Shown here piece by piece: positions 47,498-55,803 of a stretch of 64,000 nucleotides of DNA (the first letter of the stretch is position 1; each line of letters begins with the position of its first letter). The translations under genes and the position numbers were made by a program. The notes beneath the pieces are model-generated. The model had not been told where the DNA came from and did no database searches. It saw only the letters and a list, made by a program, of their open reading frames with translations. The DNA comes from an uncultured Amylibacter sp. (GTDB lineage: Bacteria > Pseudomonadota > Alphaproteobacteria > Rhodobacterales > Rhodobacteraceae): NCBI GenBank assembly GCA_959347425.1, contig OY365741.1, positions 124,001 through 188,000 on the forward strand, read 5' to 3'.

Positions 47498-48493
47498 TTA
47501 TATTTTAGAGTCTTGCGGGGTGAAATTATCGCGATAAAACCGATACCAATTGCCGCCCATAATCTGCCCGCATTCGCCCGCAGAAAAGCCAACAGCCAAC
47601 AGCCCGCTCTCCAAATTATGGAAATCTCGGTTATCGCAAAACCAGTCGGGCTGGGCGGGGAAACCCGCAGCATCGGCAGAGCCCTCGCCATAGTCCATTT
47701 CCTTTGTCCAGCGACCGCAACGCATCCATTCCACGATGCTATCGGGTTGATCTTGGCACAAATCACTGCCCAGCGCAACCGCGTCTATCCCCATAATATC
47801 AACGGCTTTGGCAACCATTCCGCAATAATCATTCAACGTGCAGGACGACCCACCGCGCAAATGATGCGGGTATAAGGACAGCCCCAAAATCCCGCCCGCG
47901 CCCGCCAATTCGCGCATAACCGTGTCAGATTTATTGCGCAAGGCAGGATGCCAGCTATGCGGATTCGCGTGGGTAATGGCAATCGGGCGGGTGGAATGTT
48001 CGATGGCTTGCAGGGTGGAATGCTCGGCAGAATGGCTCATATCCACAACGATGCCAAGGCGGTTCATTTCCGCCACGACAGCGCGTCCCATGCGGGTGAG
48101 CCCCGTGTCTTCGGTTTCATAACAGCCCGTCGCCAGCAGGGATTGGTTGTTATAGGTCAGTTGCATAAAACGCACGCCGAGCCTTTGCCATATGGACAAA
48201 AGGTCTATGTCGTCTTCAATCGGTGATGGATTTTGGAAGCCGAAGAAAACCGCCGTGCGGTTTGTGGCGCGGGCGAGGTCTATGTCCTCGGCGTGGAATC
48301 CTTGGAAGATAAGGCCCTGGTGGCGTTCAAAATGGCGGTTCCATGATTCTAGGTTTAGGATGGTTTCGCGGAAGGTTTCGTGGTAGGCGATGGTGACGTG
48401 GACGGCATCCACGCGGCCTTTTTGCAGCTGGTGGAATATTTTGGGCGACCAGTTCGCGTATTGCAGACCGTCTATGAGGAAAGGGCGAGGCAT
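47498..48493 (-). CDS. M19 membrane-dipeptidase-family protein, atypical metal site
   Basis: The 331-aa TIM-barrel protein of the renal dipeptidase (M19) fold shows RLGVRFMQLTYN, GLTRMGRAVVAEMNRLGIVVDMSHSA, AITHANPHS and GGILGLSLYP. The two His of the distal metal site (MSHS, THAN) are present. The usual N-terminal H-x-D metal pair is missing: residues 8-15 read DGLQYANW where active members read DGHND. It may be a subfamily with altered metal use, or not a dipeptidase. No signal peptide. First gene of an operon with two unknown proteins. Confidence 0.8.
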   Translation of the reverse strand: MPRPFLIDGLQYANWSPKIFHQLQKGRVDAVHVTIAYHETFRETILNLESWNRHFERHQGLIFQGFHAEDIDLARATNRTAVFFGFQNPSPIEDDIDLLSIWQRLGVRFMQLTYNNQSLLATGCYETEDTGLTRMGRAVVAEMNRLGIVVDMSHSAEHSTLQAIEHSTRPIAITHANPHSWHPALRNKSDTVMRELAGAGGILGLSLYPHHLRGGSSCTLNDYCGMVAKAVDIMGIDAVALGSDLCQDQPDSIVEWMRCGRWTKEMDYGEGSADAAGFPAQPDWFCDNRDFHNLESGLLAVGFSAGECGQIMGGNWYRFYRDNFTPQDSKI

Positions 48494-48554
48494 GGTGGGG
48501 CTTTCGTTTTGGGTGTGTTTTGGGTGATTTTGCGGATTTTTGGAGGAATGTCAA

Positions 48555-48720
48555 TATTAACGATTAACGATGAATGATTAACGATTAATTTTTAGCGATT
48601 AGTGATTAGTAGCTTTAGCCCTTCGGGTCTGCGTCATCGCTATGCGATGCCCCCACGGGGCGCACCCGCACCCTTGAGGGCAAGCCCTCTTCGGGGCGGG
48701 TGCGCCCAAAGCCTGTCCTA
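48555..48720. repeat. Heptads and nested hairpin repeat R5, copy a
   Basis: TAACGAT/TTAGTGA heptads (48555-48612) lead into R5 (48617-48720). R5 has a 12-bp perfect stem GGGCGCACCCGC/GCGGGTGCGCCC enclosing GAGGGC-AA-GCCCTC. The second copy (58249-58350) keeps both stems with compensatory changes (inner GAGGCT/AGCCTC). Confidence 0.65.
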
Positions 48721-48780
48721 GTTTCTAGGCAAAGCCAAGCAACCCCAAAAATCTTTTTTACAAAAAAGTGTAAAAAGGGC

Positions 48781-48809
48781 TTGCAACCCCTGTTAAATGC
48801 TTTTACTAT
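48781..48809 (+). promoter_or_regulatory. Promoter of candidate ncRNA
   Basis: -35 TTGCAA (48781-48786), 17-bp spacer, -10 TACTAT (48804-48809). No ORF follows on this strand. A structured region begins about 30 bp downstream. Confidence 0.55.
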
Positions 48810-48815
48810 TGAAAA

Positions 48816-49136
48816 TGCAAAACTTATCATAACTCTGCTCTTTATTGAGTCGGGTTACTACTGAATACAATAACCGATTCATGGAGCTCTGCCTTCATGT
48901 CTTGGTGAATAAGTGGAATCTCCTCACGTTATGTTAGGTTTTGCATAGCCCGGCGCAAGCTGGGGAAATGTAATGATGGAGCAAAGAGTGATGGAAACCG
49001 ACCAAATACCCCCGCGAATTTAACCTTATTCTTATTGAGTCGGGTTATCACTTAATACAATAGCCGTTTTACAGGGCTTGTACCTGTGGATTGGTGAATA
49101 AGTGGAGCATTTAGAAATGTTCTAGGCGACCCGACA
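48816..49136 (+). ncRNA. Candidate structured RNA with a tandem motif
   Basis: The region holds two copies of a motif (48841-49002 and 49031-49135) that share TTATTGAGTCGGGTTA, AATACAATA-CCG and TTGGTGAATAAGTGGA. Between the shared blocks is a hairpin whose sequence differs but whose pairing is kept: ATGGAG...CTTCAT in copy 1, ACAGG...CCTGT in copy 2. Each copy can close by pairing GTCGGGTT with AACCGAC (48996-49002) or ACCCGAC (49129-49135). Copy 1 also has CCCGGC-GCAA-GCTGGG, a GNRA-capped stem. A promoter precedes it. I tested it by eye against RNase P, tmRNA, SRP and glycine riboswitch signatures without a match. Identity unknown. Confidence 0.5.
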
Positions 49137-49245
49137 CTGATTAACGATTAATTTTTAGCCACTTCTTGACTGGTCGGCATTGCGTAGCAATGACGAAGAC
49201 CCGAAGGGCAGAATCGGTAATAGCTAATCTAGGACAATCTACAAT

Positions 49246-49417
49246 TCTAGGAAACGACCGCCCAAAAAGGGTGGTCGCGCGCACCCTCACCCCCACGGGT
49301 GCGCGTCAGCTTATCGGTTGTACTGGGTCAGTGTATTTTAGAGTCGCTGGTGACGCAAATTCCCTTACACCTAACAACCAAGACGCACACCCTTCGGGTT
49401 CGCGCGACCTACGTGCC
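49246..49417. repeat. Dispersed hairpin repeat R2, copy a
   Basis: It contains CGACCGCCC-AAAAA-GGGTGGTCG, then CGCGCACCC...GGGTGCGCG, then about 60 bp of near-identical sequence (CAGCTTATCGGTTGTACTGG, GAGTCGCTGGTGACGCAAAT) and ACACCCTTCGGGTTCGCGCG. Copy b at 58611-58810 has a longer loop in the first hairpin but keeps the stem. No ORF. Confidence 0.65.
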
Positions 49418-49470
49418 ACCATGACTAATAGTTATTTTATTGAAAACAGCGTTTGCCAAGCATAACCAAA

Positions 49471-49556
49471 GGCTTTTGTGTATGGGCTTTACATGATTTT
49501 ATCTTGGTCGGGCAGGTTCAACTGCCCTTATGTAAAGCCCTATATGCACAAAAGCC
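49471..49556. repeat. 86-bp near-perfect inverted repeat (MITE-like)
   Basis: The outer arms GGCTTTTGTG/CACAAAAGCC and inner arms GGGCTTTACAT/ATGTAAAGCCC flank a centre that holds the palindrome GGGCAG-GTTCAA-CTGCCC (49510-49527). No transposase is present. Confidence 0.65.
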
Positions 49557-49649
49557 ACGCCCTCTGCAAACGAGTCCCCGCAATGATACCATTCATCGTT
49601 AATCACTAACAACCTACCCTTTCCCCAAAAAACCCGCTATACACAAACC

Positions 49650-50231
49650 ATGGACTTTTACAACGATGAAAAAACCGCCACAAAATACATCGCACTCGCC
49701 GATGGATATGACGGCAAAATACTGATTGACGCGCTGGCAAAACATGCCCCCAAGGGCGCGTCGGTATTAGAGCTGGGCATGGGGCCAGGCAAGGATTTGG
49801 ATATATTAAACAAACGTTACGTGGCAACTGGCTCTGACACTTCGGCGTTTTTTATAAAACGATACGCGAGGTTGCATCCACGGGCGGATTTATTAACCTT
49901 GGACGCGGTCACGCTGGAAACAACCCGCCATTTTGATTGCATTTATTCAAACAAAGTTTTGCATCATTTGAACGCGGCCGCGCTGGCACAATCGCTGAAA
50001 CGCCAAGCCCGCGTGTTAAATCCGCGTGGCTGGATTTTGCATTCGTTTTGGCGCGGGCAAGGGATGGATGAAATCCAAGGGATGCAGTTTTATTATTATG
50101 ACGAGGCCGATTTGCACAGGGCGTTCGCTACGCACTATGATATAATCGCCCTAGTTCCGTATAAAGAGATGGAAACAAACGATTCAATTTATGTGCTGGC
50201 ACGGGGGCGGAGCGACCAGCCGAAGGGCTAA
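49650..50231 (+). CDS. Class I SAM-dependent methyltransferase
   Basis: The 193-aa cytosolic protein has SAM motif I VLELGMGPGKDLDIL near residue 37, the acidic ATGSDTSAFF, DLLTLDAVTL, and the post-motif DCIYSNKVLHHL. It looks like a methyltransferase_11-type small-molecule enzyme; the target is unknown. TATACA lies six bases before the ATG, so the mRNA may be leaderless. The final residues come from a GACCAGCCGAAGGGC-like repeat fragment. Heptads follow the stop. Convergent with the Ldh gene. Confidence 0.82.
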   Translation: MDFYNDEKTATKYIALADGYDGKILIDALAKHAPKGASVLELGMGPGKDLDILNKRYVATGSDTSAFFIKRYARLHPRADLLTLDAVTLETTRHFDCIYSNKVLHHLNAAALAQSLKRQARVLNPRGWILHSFWRGQGMDEIQGMQFYYYDEADLHRAFATHYDIIALVPYKEMETNDSIYVLARGRSDQPKG

Positions 50232-50243
50232 AACCACTCACCA

Positions 50244-51266
50244 CTAATCACTACCCCCTAATCGCTTAATTTTATCCCAAAGCGCCGCGTCAATCTCTAC
50301 CGACTCGACCGCACCCGCATCCACACGCCCCCGCACACGAGACCGCCCAGGCAACCGCGCCCCATCCTGCACTTCCACCGCGCCGACCACCTCATCCAAC
50401 CGCGTCCAAAACGCATCACCCGCGAAAACCTCTGGGTCCAGCAAAACATAGGACTGCCCCAAATCGTGGGGCGCACCATCGGGCGATTTTAACGCCTTAA
50501 CCTGCGTGGAAGCCACCGACCCAGTGAAAGCCGCCGCCATAACCTCAACCATAAGACCAATTCCCCAGCCTTTATACCCGCCCGCCGACACCAGCGCACC
50601 CTTCAAAGCCGCCGCGGGGTCAGTCGTCCCCTGCCCTTGCGCATCCACAGCCCAGCCCAAAGGGATAGATTCCCCCGCCGCCGCGGCCATCGTAATTTTG
50701 CCCAAAGCCACGGCAGACGTGCTCTGGTCAAACTGGAAACACACGCCCCCGTCCTTATCAGGCACGGACATAGCAATCGGGTTCGTGCCAATAACACCTC
50801 GGTTACCATTCGGCGGAGCGACAACGGCAGAGGCATTGGTAAAGCCAATCCCAATCAGCCCCGCCCGCGCGATTTGCTCGGTAAAATAACCCAGCGCGGT
50901 GCAGGTATGGGCGTGACAAACCGCCAGCGAACAAACCCCCGTTTTGCCGGCGGTTTCCACCGCCAAGGGCAAGGCTTTGGCAAAGGCGGGTTGGGCAAAT
51001 CCAAACCCAGCATCCACGGCTACACAGGCGGATTTTGGTTGTGAAACAATGGGTTGCACATCGCCCTTCACGCGACCTGAACGGAGTTGTTGGCAATAGC
51101 TCTCCATATAATACAGCCCGCAAATCAGGTTGGATTTGGACTCGGCTACGCGGACGGCATTGGCGACATGAGCCGCCGCCTCGGCGTTCGCACCGTGGTT
51201 CAGCAGAGCATCACGGCAGGTTGTTTCTATCTCATCAAGCGGGATTTTTATTATAGTATCAGTCAT
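50244..51266 (-). CDS. Ldh-family (malate/L-lactate dehydrogenase-like) oxidoreductase
   Basis: The 340-aa NAD(P)-dependent oxidoreductase belongs to the LDH_2/MDG family. Markers are the N-terminal helical cap with VRVAESKSNLICGLYYMESY, CHAHTCTALGYF with the catalytic-type His, FTNASAVVAPPNGNRGVIGTNPIAMSVP, FDQSTSAVALGKI and GYKGWGIGLMVEV. Members reduce 2-oxo acids or cyclic imines; the substrate is not readable. It has a consensus promoter with seven bases to the ATG (51274-51302). The last residues GSD and stop are heptad-derived. Confidence 0.88.
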   Translation of the reverse strand: MTDTIIKIPLDEIETTCRDALLNHGANAEAAAHVANAVRVAESKSNLICGLYYMESYCQQLRSGRVKGDVQPIVSQPKSACVAVDAGFGFAQPAFAKALPLAVETAGKTGVCSLAVCHAHTCTALGYFTEQIARAGLIGIGFTNASAVVAPPNGNRGVIGTNPIAMSVPDKDGGVCFQFDQSTSAVALGKITMAAAAGESIPLGWAVDAQGQGTTDPAAALKGALVSAGGYKGWGIGLMVEVMAAAFTGSVASTQVKALKSPDGAPHDLGQSYVLLDPEVFAGDAFWTRLDEVVGAVEVQDGARLPGRSRVRGRVDAGAVESVEIDAALWDKIKRLGGSD

Positions 51267-51273
51267 ACGGGCA

Positions 51274-51302
51274 AGTTTGGATTATTTTCAGGCGAATGTC
51301 AA
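51274..51302 (-). promoter_or_regulatory. Promoter of Ldh-family gene (leaderless type)
   Basis: On the minus strand: -35 TTGACA (51302-51297), 17-bp spacer, -10 CAAACT (51279-51274), then seven bases to the ATG. Confidence 0.6.
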
Positions 51303-51535
51303 TCTTTTGAATTGTGAATTGTAAATTGTGAATGGTGAATTAGGTTTGTGGCGAACTTCTTTCCTAAAATAATTAACACCTAGTTATTAAATAACCAAAA
51401 ATAACCCACCGCAGTTATTTTAGATAACAGATAATTAGAATAACCAATAATTCATAATTCATAATTCATAATTCACCATTAATCATTCACCATTCATCAT
51501 TCATCATTCACCATTGATTAAATCGCGTAACACAA
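51302..51535. repeat. Heptad-bracketed element H (R3)
   Basis: Left edge: GAATTGT heptads. Core: AT-rich R3 block (TTCTTTCCTAAAATAATTAA, CTAGTTATTAAATAACC, TAACCAATAATTCA). Right edge: a long inverted run of ATTCATA/ATTCACC heptads that passes into the acyl-CoA ligase stop and last codons. No gene. Confidence 0.65.
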
Positions 51536-53132
51536 ACTTCTGTATCTTCCCAGTCGCCGTCTTTGGTAATTCACAAAACCGCACGGATTTGGGGCATTTG
51601 AACCCAGCCAAATGCGCCCGACAATGGGCTATCAACGCGGCCTCATCCGCCACCGCACCGTCCTTCAGCTCAATAAACGCGCAGGGCACTTCGCCCCACT
51701 TATCATCCGCCATAGCAACGACACAGGCCAAAGCAACCGAATCATGGCGATGCAGCACACCCTCTACCTCCACGGATGATATATTCTCCCCGCCTGATAT
51801 TATGATATCCTTGGCGCGATCCATAATCTGAGCATAGCCATAATCGTGCATCACCGCCAAATCGCCGGTGTGATACCAGCCACCAGCAAACGCCTCGGCA
51901 GTCGCCGCTTCCGCCTTTAAATACCCCTTCATCACGCAATTCCCGCGTAACACGATTTCACCAATAGTCTTGCCGTCCGCCACAACATCCTCGCCGTTTT
52001 CATCCACGACCCGCAAGCCCTCCATCATTACCATAGCCGCGCCTTGCCGCGCCTTCATATCCGCCCGCGCTCCGTCATCCAAATCGGCCCACTCAACACG
52101 TTCGGTGCAAATCACGGTATGCCCGTAAGTCTCCGTCAAACCATAGACTTGGGTTACGTCAAACCCCATCGCCTCTATCCCCTGCAAAATCGCAGACGGA
52201 GGCGGCGCACCCGCCGTGAAAACCTTTATTTTATGGCTAATAGCACGTTTTTCCGACTCGGGCGCGTTTAACAGCATGGATAAAACAATCGGCGCACCCG
52301 CGAAATGGGTGACTTTATGGGTATCAATCGCGGTGTAAATCGCGTCCGCCGATACGACTCGGGTGCAAATAATAGTCCCAGCGACCGCCGCCATAGCCCA
52401 ACTATGCCCCCAACCGTTGCAATGAAACAGAGGCACAATCGCCAAATAAATAGGATGCCGAGGGATTTCCCAGTCGGCTATCGTACCGATAGCCATCAGG
52501 TAACCGCCGCGATGATGATAAACCACGCCCTTTGGTCGCCCACTGGTACCAGAGGTGTAATTCAGGGTCATAGCCTGCCATTCGTCCGCGGGCAAAGACC
52601 AGTTGAAATCGGGGTCGCAAGCGATGAAGGTTTCATAATCCGTTGAGCCTAATGTTTTGGGGGTCGCGCAGTTTTGCGTGTCCTTTATGTCTATGATGGT
52701 GATTTTCTGGTTGTTCTTATGGCAAATATCCAACGCTTGCGCGGCTTGGGGGCAGAGTTCGGCATCGACTATCAGCATTTTCGCCTCGCCATGTTCCAGG
52801 ATATAGGCGATGGTTTCGGGCTCTAACCGCGTGTTAATGGAATTTAAAACCGCGCCCGCCATGGCTACGCCAAAATGCGCCTCGACCATTTCGGGGGTGT
52901 TCGCGGATAGGATAGCGACCGTGTCGCCCTTGCCCAGCCCGTGGTTGGTTATGGCAGTGGCGAGTTGCACTGTGCGTTTGTAGGTTTCCGCCCAAGTATA
53001 GCGGCGATTTCCATATATCACGGAGGGATGGTCTGGGAACATCAGCGCGGCGCGTTTGATGAAGGATAACGGGGATAAAGGCGTGTGGTTGGCCGCGTTT
53101 TGTGGGAAGGATTCAAATTTGTTTTGGGGCAT
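51504..53132 (-). CDS. AMP-binding acyl-CoA ligase (DmdB-like)
   Basis: The 542-aa cytosolic enzyme activates a carboxylic acid with ATP and CoA. Markers are the P-loop-like MTLNYTSGTSGRPKGVVYHHRG, QVYGLTETYG, WYHTGDLAVM, DRAKDIIISGGENISS, and the C-terminal catalytic Lys in PKTATGKIQKF. The N-terminal AANHTPLSPLSFI and NTPEMVEAHFG resemble methylmercaptopropionate-CoA ligases and other medium-chain ligases of marine Rhodobacterales; the substrate is not certain. The last residues NGE and the stop derive from ATTCACC heptads. It may work with the fused beta-oxidation enzyme at 55802. Confidence 0.88.
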   Translation of the reverse strand: MPQNKFESFPQNAANHTPLSPLSFIKRAALMFPDHPSVIYGNRRYTWAETYKRTVQLATAITNHGLGKGDTVAILSANTPEMVEAHFGVAMAGAVLNSINTRLEPETIAYILEHGEAKMLIVDAELCPQAAQALDICHKNNQKITIIDIKDTQNCATPKTLGSTDYETFIACDPDFNWSLPADEWQAMTLNYTSGTSGRPKGVVYHHRGGYLMAIGTIADWEIPRHPIYLAIVPLFHCNGWGHSWAMAAVAGTIICTRVVSADAIYTAIDTHKVTHFAGAPIVLSMLLNAPESEKRAISHKIKVFTAGAPPPSAILQGIEAMGFDVTQVYGLTETYGHTVICTERVEWADLDDGARADMKARQGAAMVMMEGLRVVDENGEDVVADGKTIGEIVLRGNCVMKGYLKAEAATAEAFAGGWYHTGDLAVMHDYGYAQIMDRAKDIIISGGENISSVEVEGVLHRHDSVALACVVAMADDKWGEVPCAFIELKDGAVADEAALIAHCRAHLAGFKCPKSVRFCELPKTATGKIQKFVLRDLINGE

Positions 53133-53141
53133 GGTTTTTTT

Positions 53142-53190
53142 AGGTGTTAGTTATTAGTTGTTAGTTATTAGTTGTTAGTTATTAGTGGTT
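53142..53190 (-). repeat. Heptad array at the SIR2 gene 3' end
   Basis: The plus strand reads TTAGTTA/TTAGTTG alternating about six times. On the minus strand it supplies TTNN and the TAA of the SIR2-like gene and separates it from the ligase start. Confidence 0.7.
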
Positions 53191-55625
53191 TTTTCTGTGG
53201 GTTGCAACATACCCAAAGCCTTATCTATTGTAACAATAGCCTCTTCCATAGATCTTTTACCAAAACTTTCGTGTTCGTCTTTAAATTTATTTTCCACTAC
53301 TTGTTTAAGACGATTTAAAGGTGCAGTCATAATTTTTTTATGTTCTTTTGATAGATCATATCCAATTCTTTCAAAAAAACCATCAAAAGATTTTATTGTA
53401 AGGTAATTATGAGACGTTTTTCCACCACCCCCATTAATTGACCCCATTAATAACCTGTATGCTTCTTGAAAGTTTTGCAACACTTTTCCAGATGTGCATC
53501 CTTCTAGAGTTGAATCTAATAGCAATCCCGCTCTTTGATCGTCTAAATGTAGCGTGTCATAATTATCAATTGAACCCGCCTTTCCATAAGCTTCATCAAG
53601 ATATTGAAATGCTTTTTGCCATTGTCCATGATCTCTCATAGCCATAGACCACTGCAACCAAAAGAGAAGATGATACCTGCAAAACGGCAACTCAGATAAC
53701 CTGTCAAAGAAAATAACTTGCTGTTTTTTATCCGTAACCACTTGTTTTAGCTGTGTATAACGCATTAGTTGTTTAAAAATATATTTATATGGGTCGACAT
53801 GCTTAACATCCTCTAATGCCCTAACCGCTTCAATTATCGCACTTGTTACATTTTCTGGTTTAAAAAAAGATTTAAGTGCTGCTCTGGCGGTTATACCGGG
53901 AATAACATCAAATTCTTTTTTCCAAGGGTTATAAGAAATAAACGTGCTCGGATTAGTTTTTTTAAACAAAGTCACTGCGTCTTTTTGAATAAGTTTGGAA
54001 AGAACTCTTTCCTCAACCTTGCTATTAATACTACGCAAATATAAAGCGATAATCAGTGCTTTTTCAATATCCCCTGAAAGAGCTTTCATATTTTCAAGCT
54101 CTTTTATAAAAGTACCTCTTACCTTTTTTGATTTAAAAACGTGCAAAAGAAACATGGCAAGAAACGAGCGGTTTATTTTTTCTAAAATTTTCTTTTTTTT
54201 ACTAAATGATGTAACATCTTTGCCCCAAACTCCTAATCGGGTTGCACAATTTATAAGCTCTTCTCCCTCTTCTTGATTCAAGGTGTCTGTATAAAATTTC
54301 TTAAATGAAGTTTCCTCGCTAATTATATTTCTTAGATCTTCTTCGGTATCATAAACGAATATACGAGATGCTAATAATAGCCTGTGCCCAGATTGGTTGA
54401 GTATTTTAATTATTTCTGTAAGAGAATCTTTTAAATTAAAGCAATCATCAATAACTACCACGCTGTTTGGAAATCGCTTGGAAATATCTTTTACCTCCTG
54501 TATCAAATTATCAAAACCAGTTTTATATCTAAAAACATCATTTCCGTCCTTAACCAATCTAATCACACACTCATCAAGAATAGTTGTTTTTCCTGAACAT
54601 ATTTCACCAAGAATAAGCGCGACTGATGTCTCTTCCTTAATAAACTTTATTACCTCATCTGTAACGTCACGTTTAGCTCTATAACTATGTGTTCCATCCA
54701 ACATATCACGATAAAGAAGTGCATTATCTTGCCTGCCTGAAACAAGAAAATCCATTTGTTGATCAACACTTGCTCTTTCATCACTCGGGTTCACAAGTTC
54801 ACATTGTTCAAAGTTATCAAAGCTGGGGGGTGGCAGTTGTTTATTTTTTAATGCCTTGTTTATTATTTTTACAAAACCGTCTTTTCCGATTGGATAGATT
54901 TTACCATGGTCTTTTTGCTTGGCTTCTAAATTTAAATCGTTTATAGAATCTTGGGAATTTATAAAAAATACTTTATCTTTTGAAGCTGCGATTGAATAAA
55001 GATGTTGCGCAAAATAAAAATCACTATTAGAAAATCCTACAAAAAAAACACCTTTTGCCCTAGCATAATCTTGTTCAAAGGTTGTTGCCCATTTTGAATT
55101 TGAACTTATCTCCATATAGCTTTTGCGACCTAAAACGCAGCTTTTTTTAAAATCATCAATACCATTCCAATATCTTATAGAACCATGTAAATGTACAATC
55201 CACGTATCGTTTTTGCCGTTTGCTTTTTCAAAATCTGATGGAATGTTTGTATTATTGGCTACAAAATGTTTTTTCCCTAGGTGATCTAAAGATTTACTAA
55301 TAACATCATCATAATTTGTTGTATATATTCGCGACCACGGATATTTTAATATGGTATCTACAGTTGTGGGTCTACGTAAAACCGTATATTTATCTTTCAG
55401 TAGGTCTAATAAGCCATTATCAGCATATTTGTCTAAATACGCATCTGTGGCATCTTGTATATCATTGTAAGGATAACCTAGCTCGTCATTTAATTCTTTT
55501 AAAAGCGGAGTCAATGTTCCTAAATTTTTCTTTGAAAAATTAAGACAATCGGCACTAAATCCTGCACCACAGAACAGTAAATTAGTGCCATTCATACCTT
55601 GTTTTAACAAGTCATCCATGTCCAT
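53175..55625 (-). CDS. SIR2-like / P-loop NTPase defence-type protein
   Basis: The 816-aa protein starts at the ATG preceded by GAGG; an ATG 11 codons upstream lacks a site. The N-terminal SIR2-like NADase domain has GAGFS (residues 20-24), TTNYDD (102-107), HLHGS with the catalytic-type His (145-149), and GFSNSDF. A P-loop NTPase follows: Walker A GEICSGKT (340-347), Walker B VVVIDD (389-394). The C-terminal third is helical and Lys-rich, possibly repeats. The layout is that of SIR2-STAND anti-phage proteins (Avs5-like), which deplete NAD+ on infection. It is much more AT-rich than its neighbours, so probably acquired. No partner gene is seen. Confidence 0.75.
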   Translation of the reverse strand: MDMDDLLKQGMNGTNLLFCGAGFSADCLNFSKKNLGTLTPLLKELNDELGYPYNDIQDATDAYLDKYADNGLLDLLKDKYTVLRRPTTVDTILKYPWSRIYTTNYDDVISKSLDHLGKKHFVANNTNIPSDFEKANGKNDTWIVHLHGSIRYWNGIDDFKKSCVLGRKSYMEISSNSKWATTFEQDYARAKGVFFVGFSNSDFYFAQHLYSIAASKDKVFFINSQDSINDLNLEAKQKDHGKIYPIGKDGFVKIINKALKNKQLPPPSFDNFEQCELVNPSDERASVDQQMDFLVSGRQDNALLYRDMLDGTHSYRAKRDVTDEVIKFIKEETSVALILGEICSGKTTILDECVIRLVKDGNDVFRYKTGFDNLIQEVKDISKRFPNSVVVIDDCFNLKDSLTEIIKILNQSGHRLLLASRIFVYDTEEDLRNIISEETSFKKFYTDTLNQEEGEELINCATRLGVWGKDVTSFSKKKKILEKINRSFLAMFLLHVFKSKKVRGTFIKELENMKALSGDIEKALIIALYLRSINSKVEERVLSKLIQKDAVTLFKKTNPSTFISYNPWKKEFDVIPGITARAALKSFFKPENVTSAIIEAVRALEDVKHVDPYKYIFKQLMRYTQLKQVVTDKKQQVIFFDRLSELPFCRYHLLFWLQWSMAMRDHGQWQKAFQYLDEAYGKAGSIDNYDTLHLDDQRAGLLLDSTLEGCTSGKVLQNFQEAYRLLMGSINGGGGKTSHNYLTIKSFDGFFERIGYDLSKEHKKIMTAPLNRLKQVVENKFKDEHESFGKRSMEEAIVTIDKALGMLQPTEKTTNN

Positions 55626-55725
55626 CTGTAAATCCTCACATTTTAAATTTATATGCAACTAAATGTAGATTATACAATAAAAAATAATTTGTAAAGCAAA
55701 AGCCACCCTTTCGGGCGGATAATCC

Positions 55726-55803
55726 CAATCACTAATCACTAATCACTAATCACTAATCACTAATCACTAATCACTAATCACTAATCACTAATCACTAATA
55801 ACT
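55726..55803 (-). repeat. Ten-copy AATCACT heptad array
   Basis: About ten nearly perfect tandem copies of AATCACT (AGTGATT on the minus strand) run to the fadJ-like stop. This is the longest regular heptad array in the window and may vary in copy number between strains. Confidence 0.85.

Noticed and set aside
48816..49136. RNase P RNA, tmRNA, SRP RNA or glycine riboswitch
   Set aside because: None of their signature blocks is present; only the tandem form resembles a glycine riboswitch.
55726..55803. CRISPR array
   Set aside because: The units are 7 bp with no spacers and there are no cas genes.
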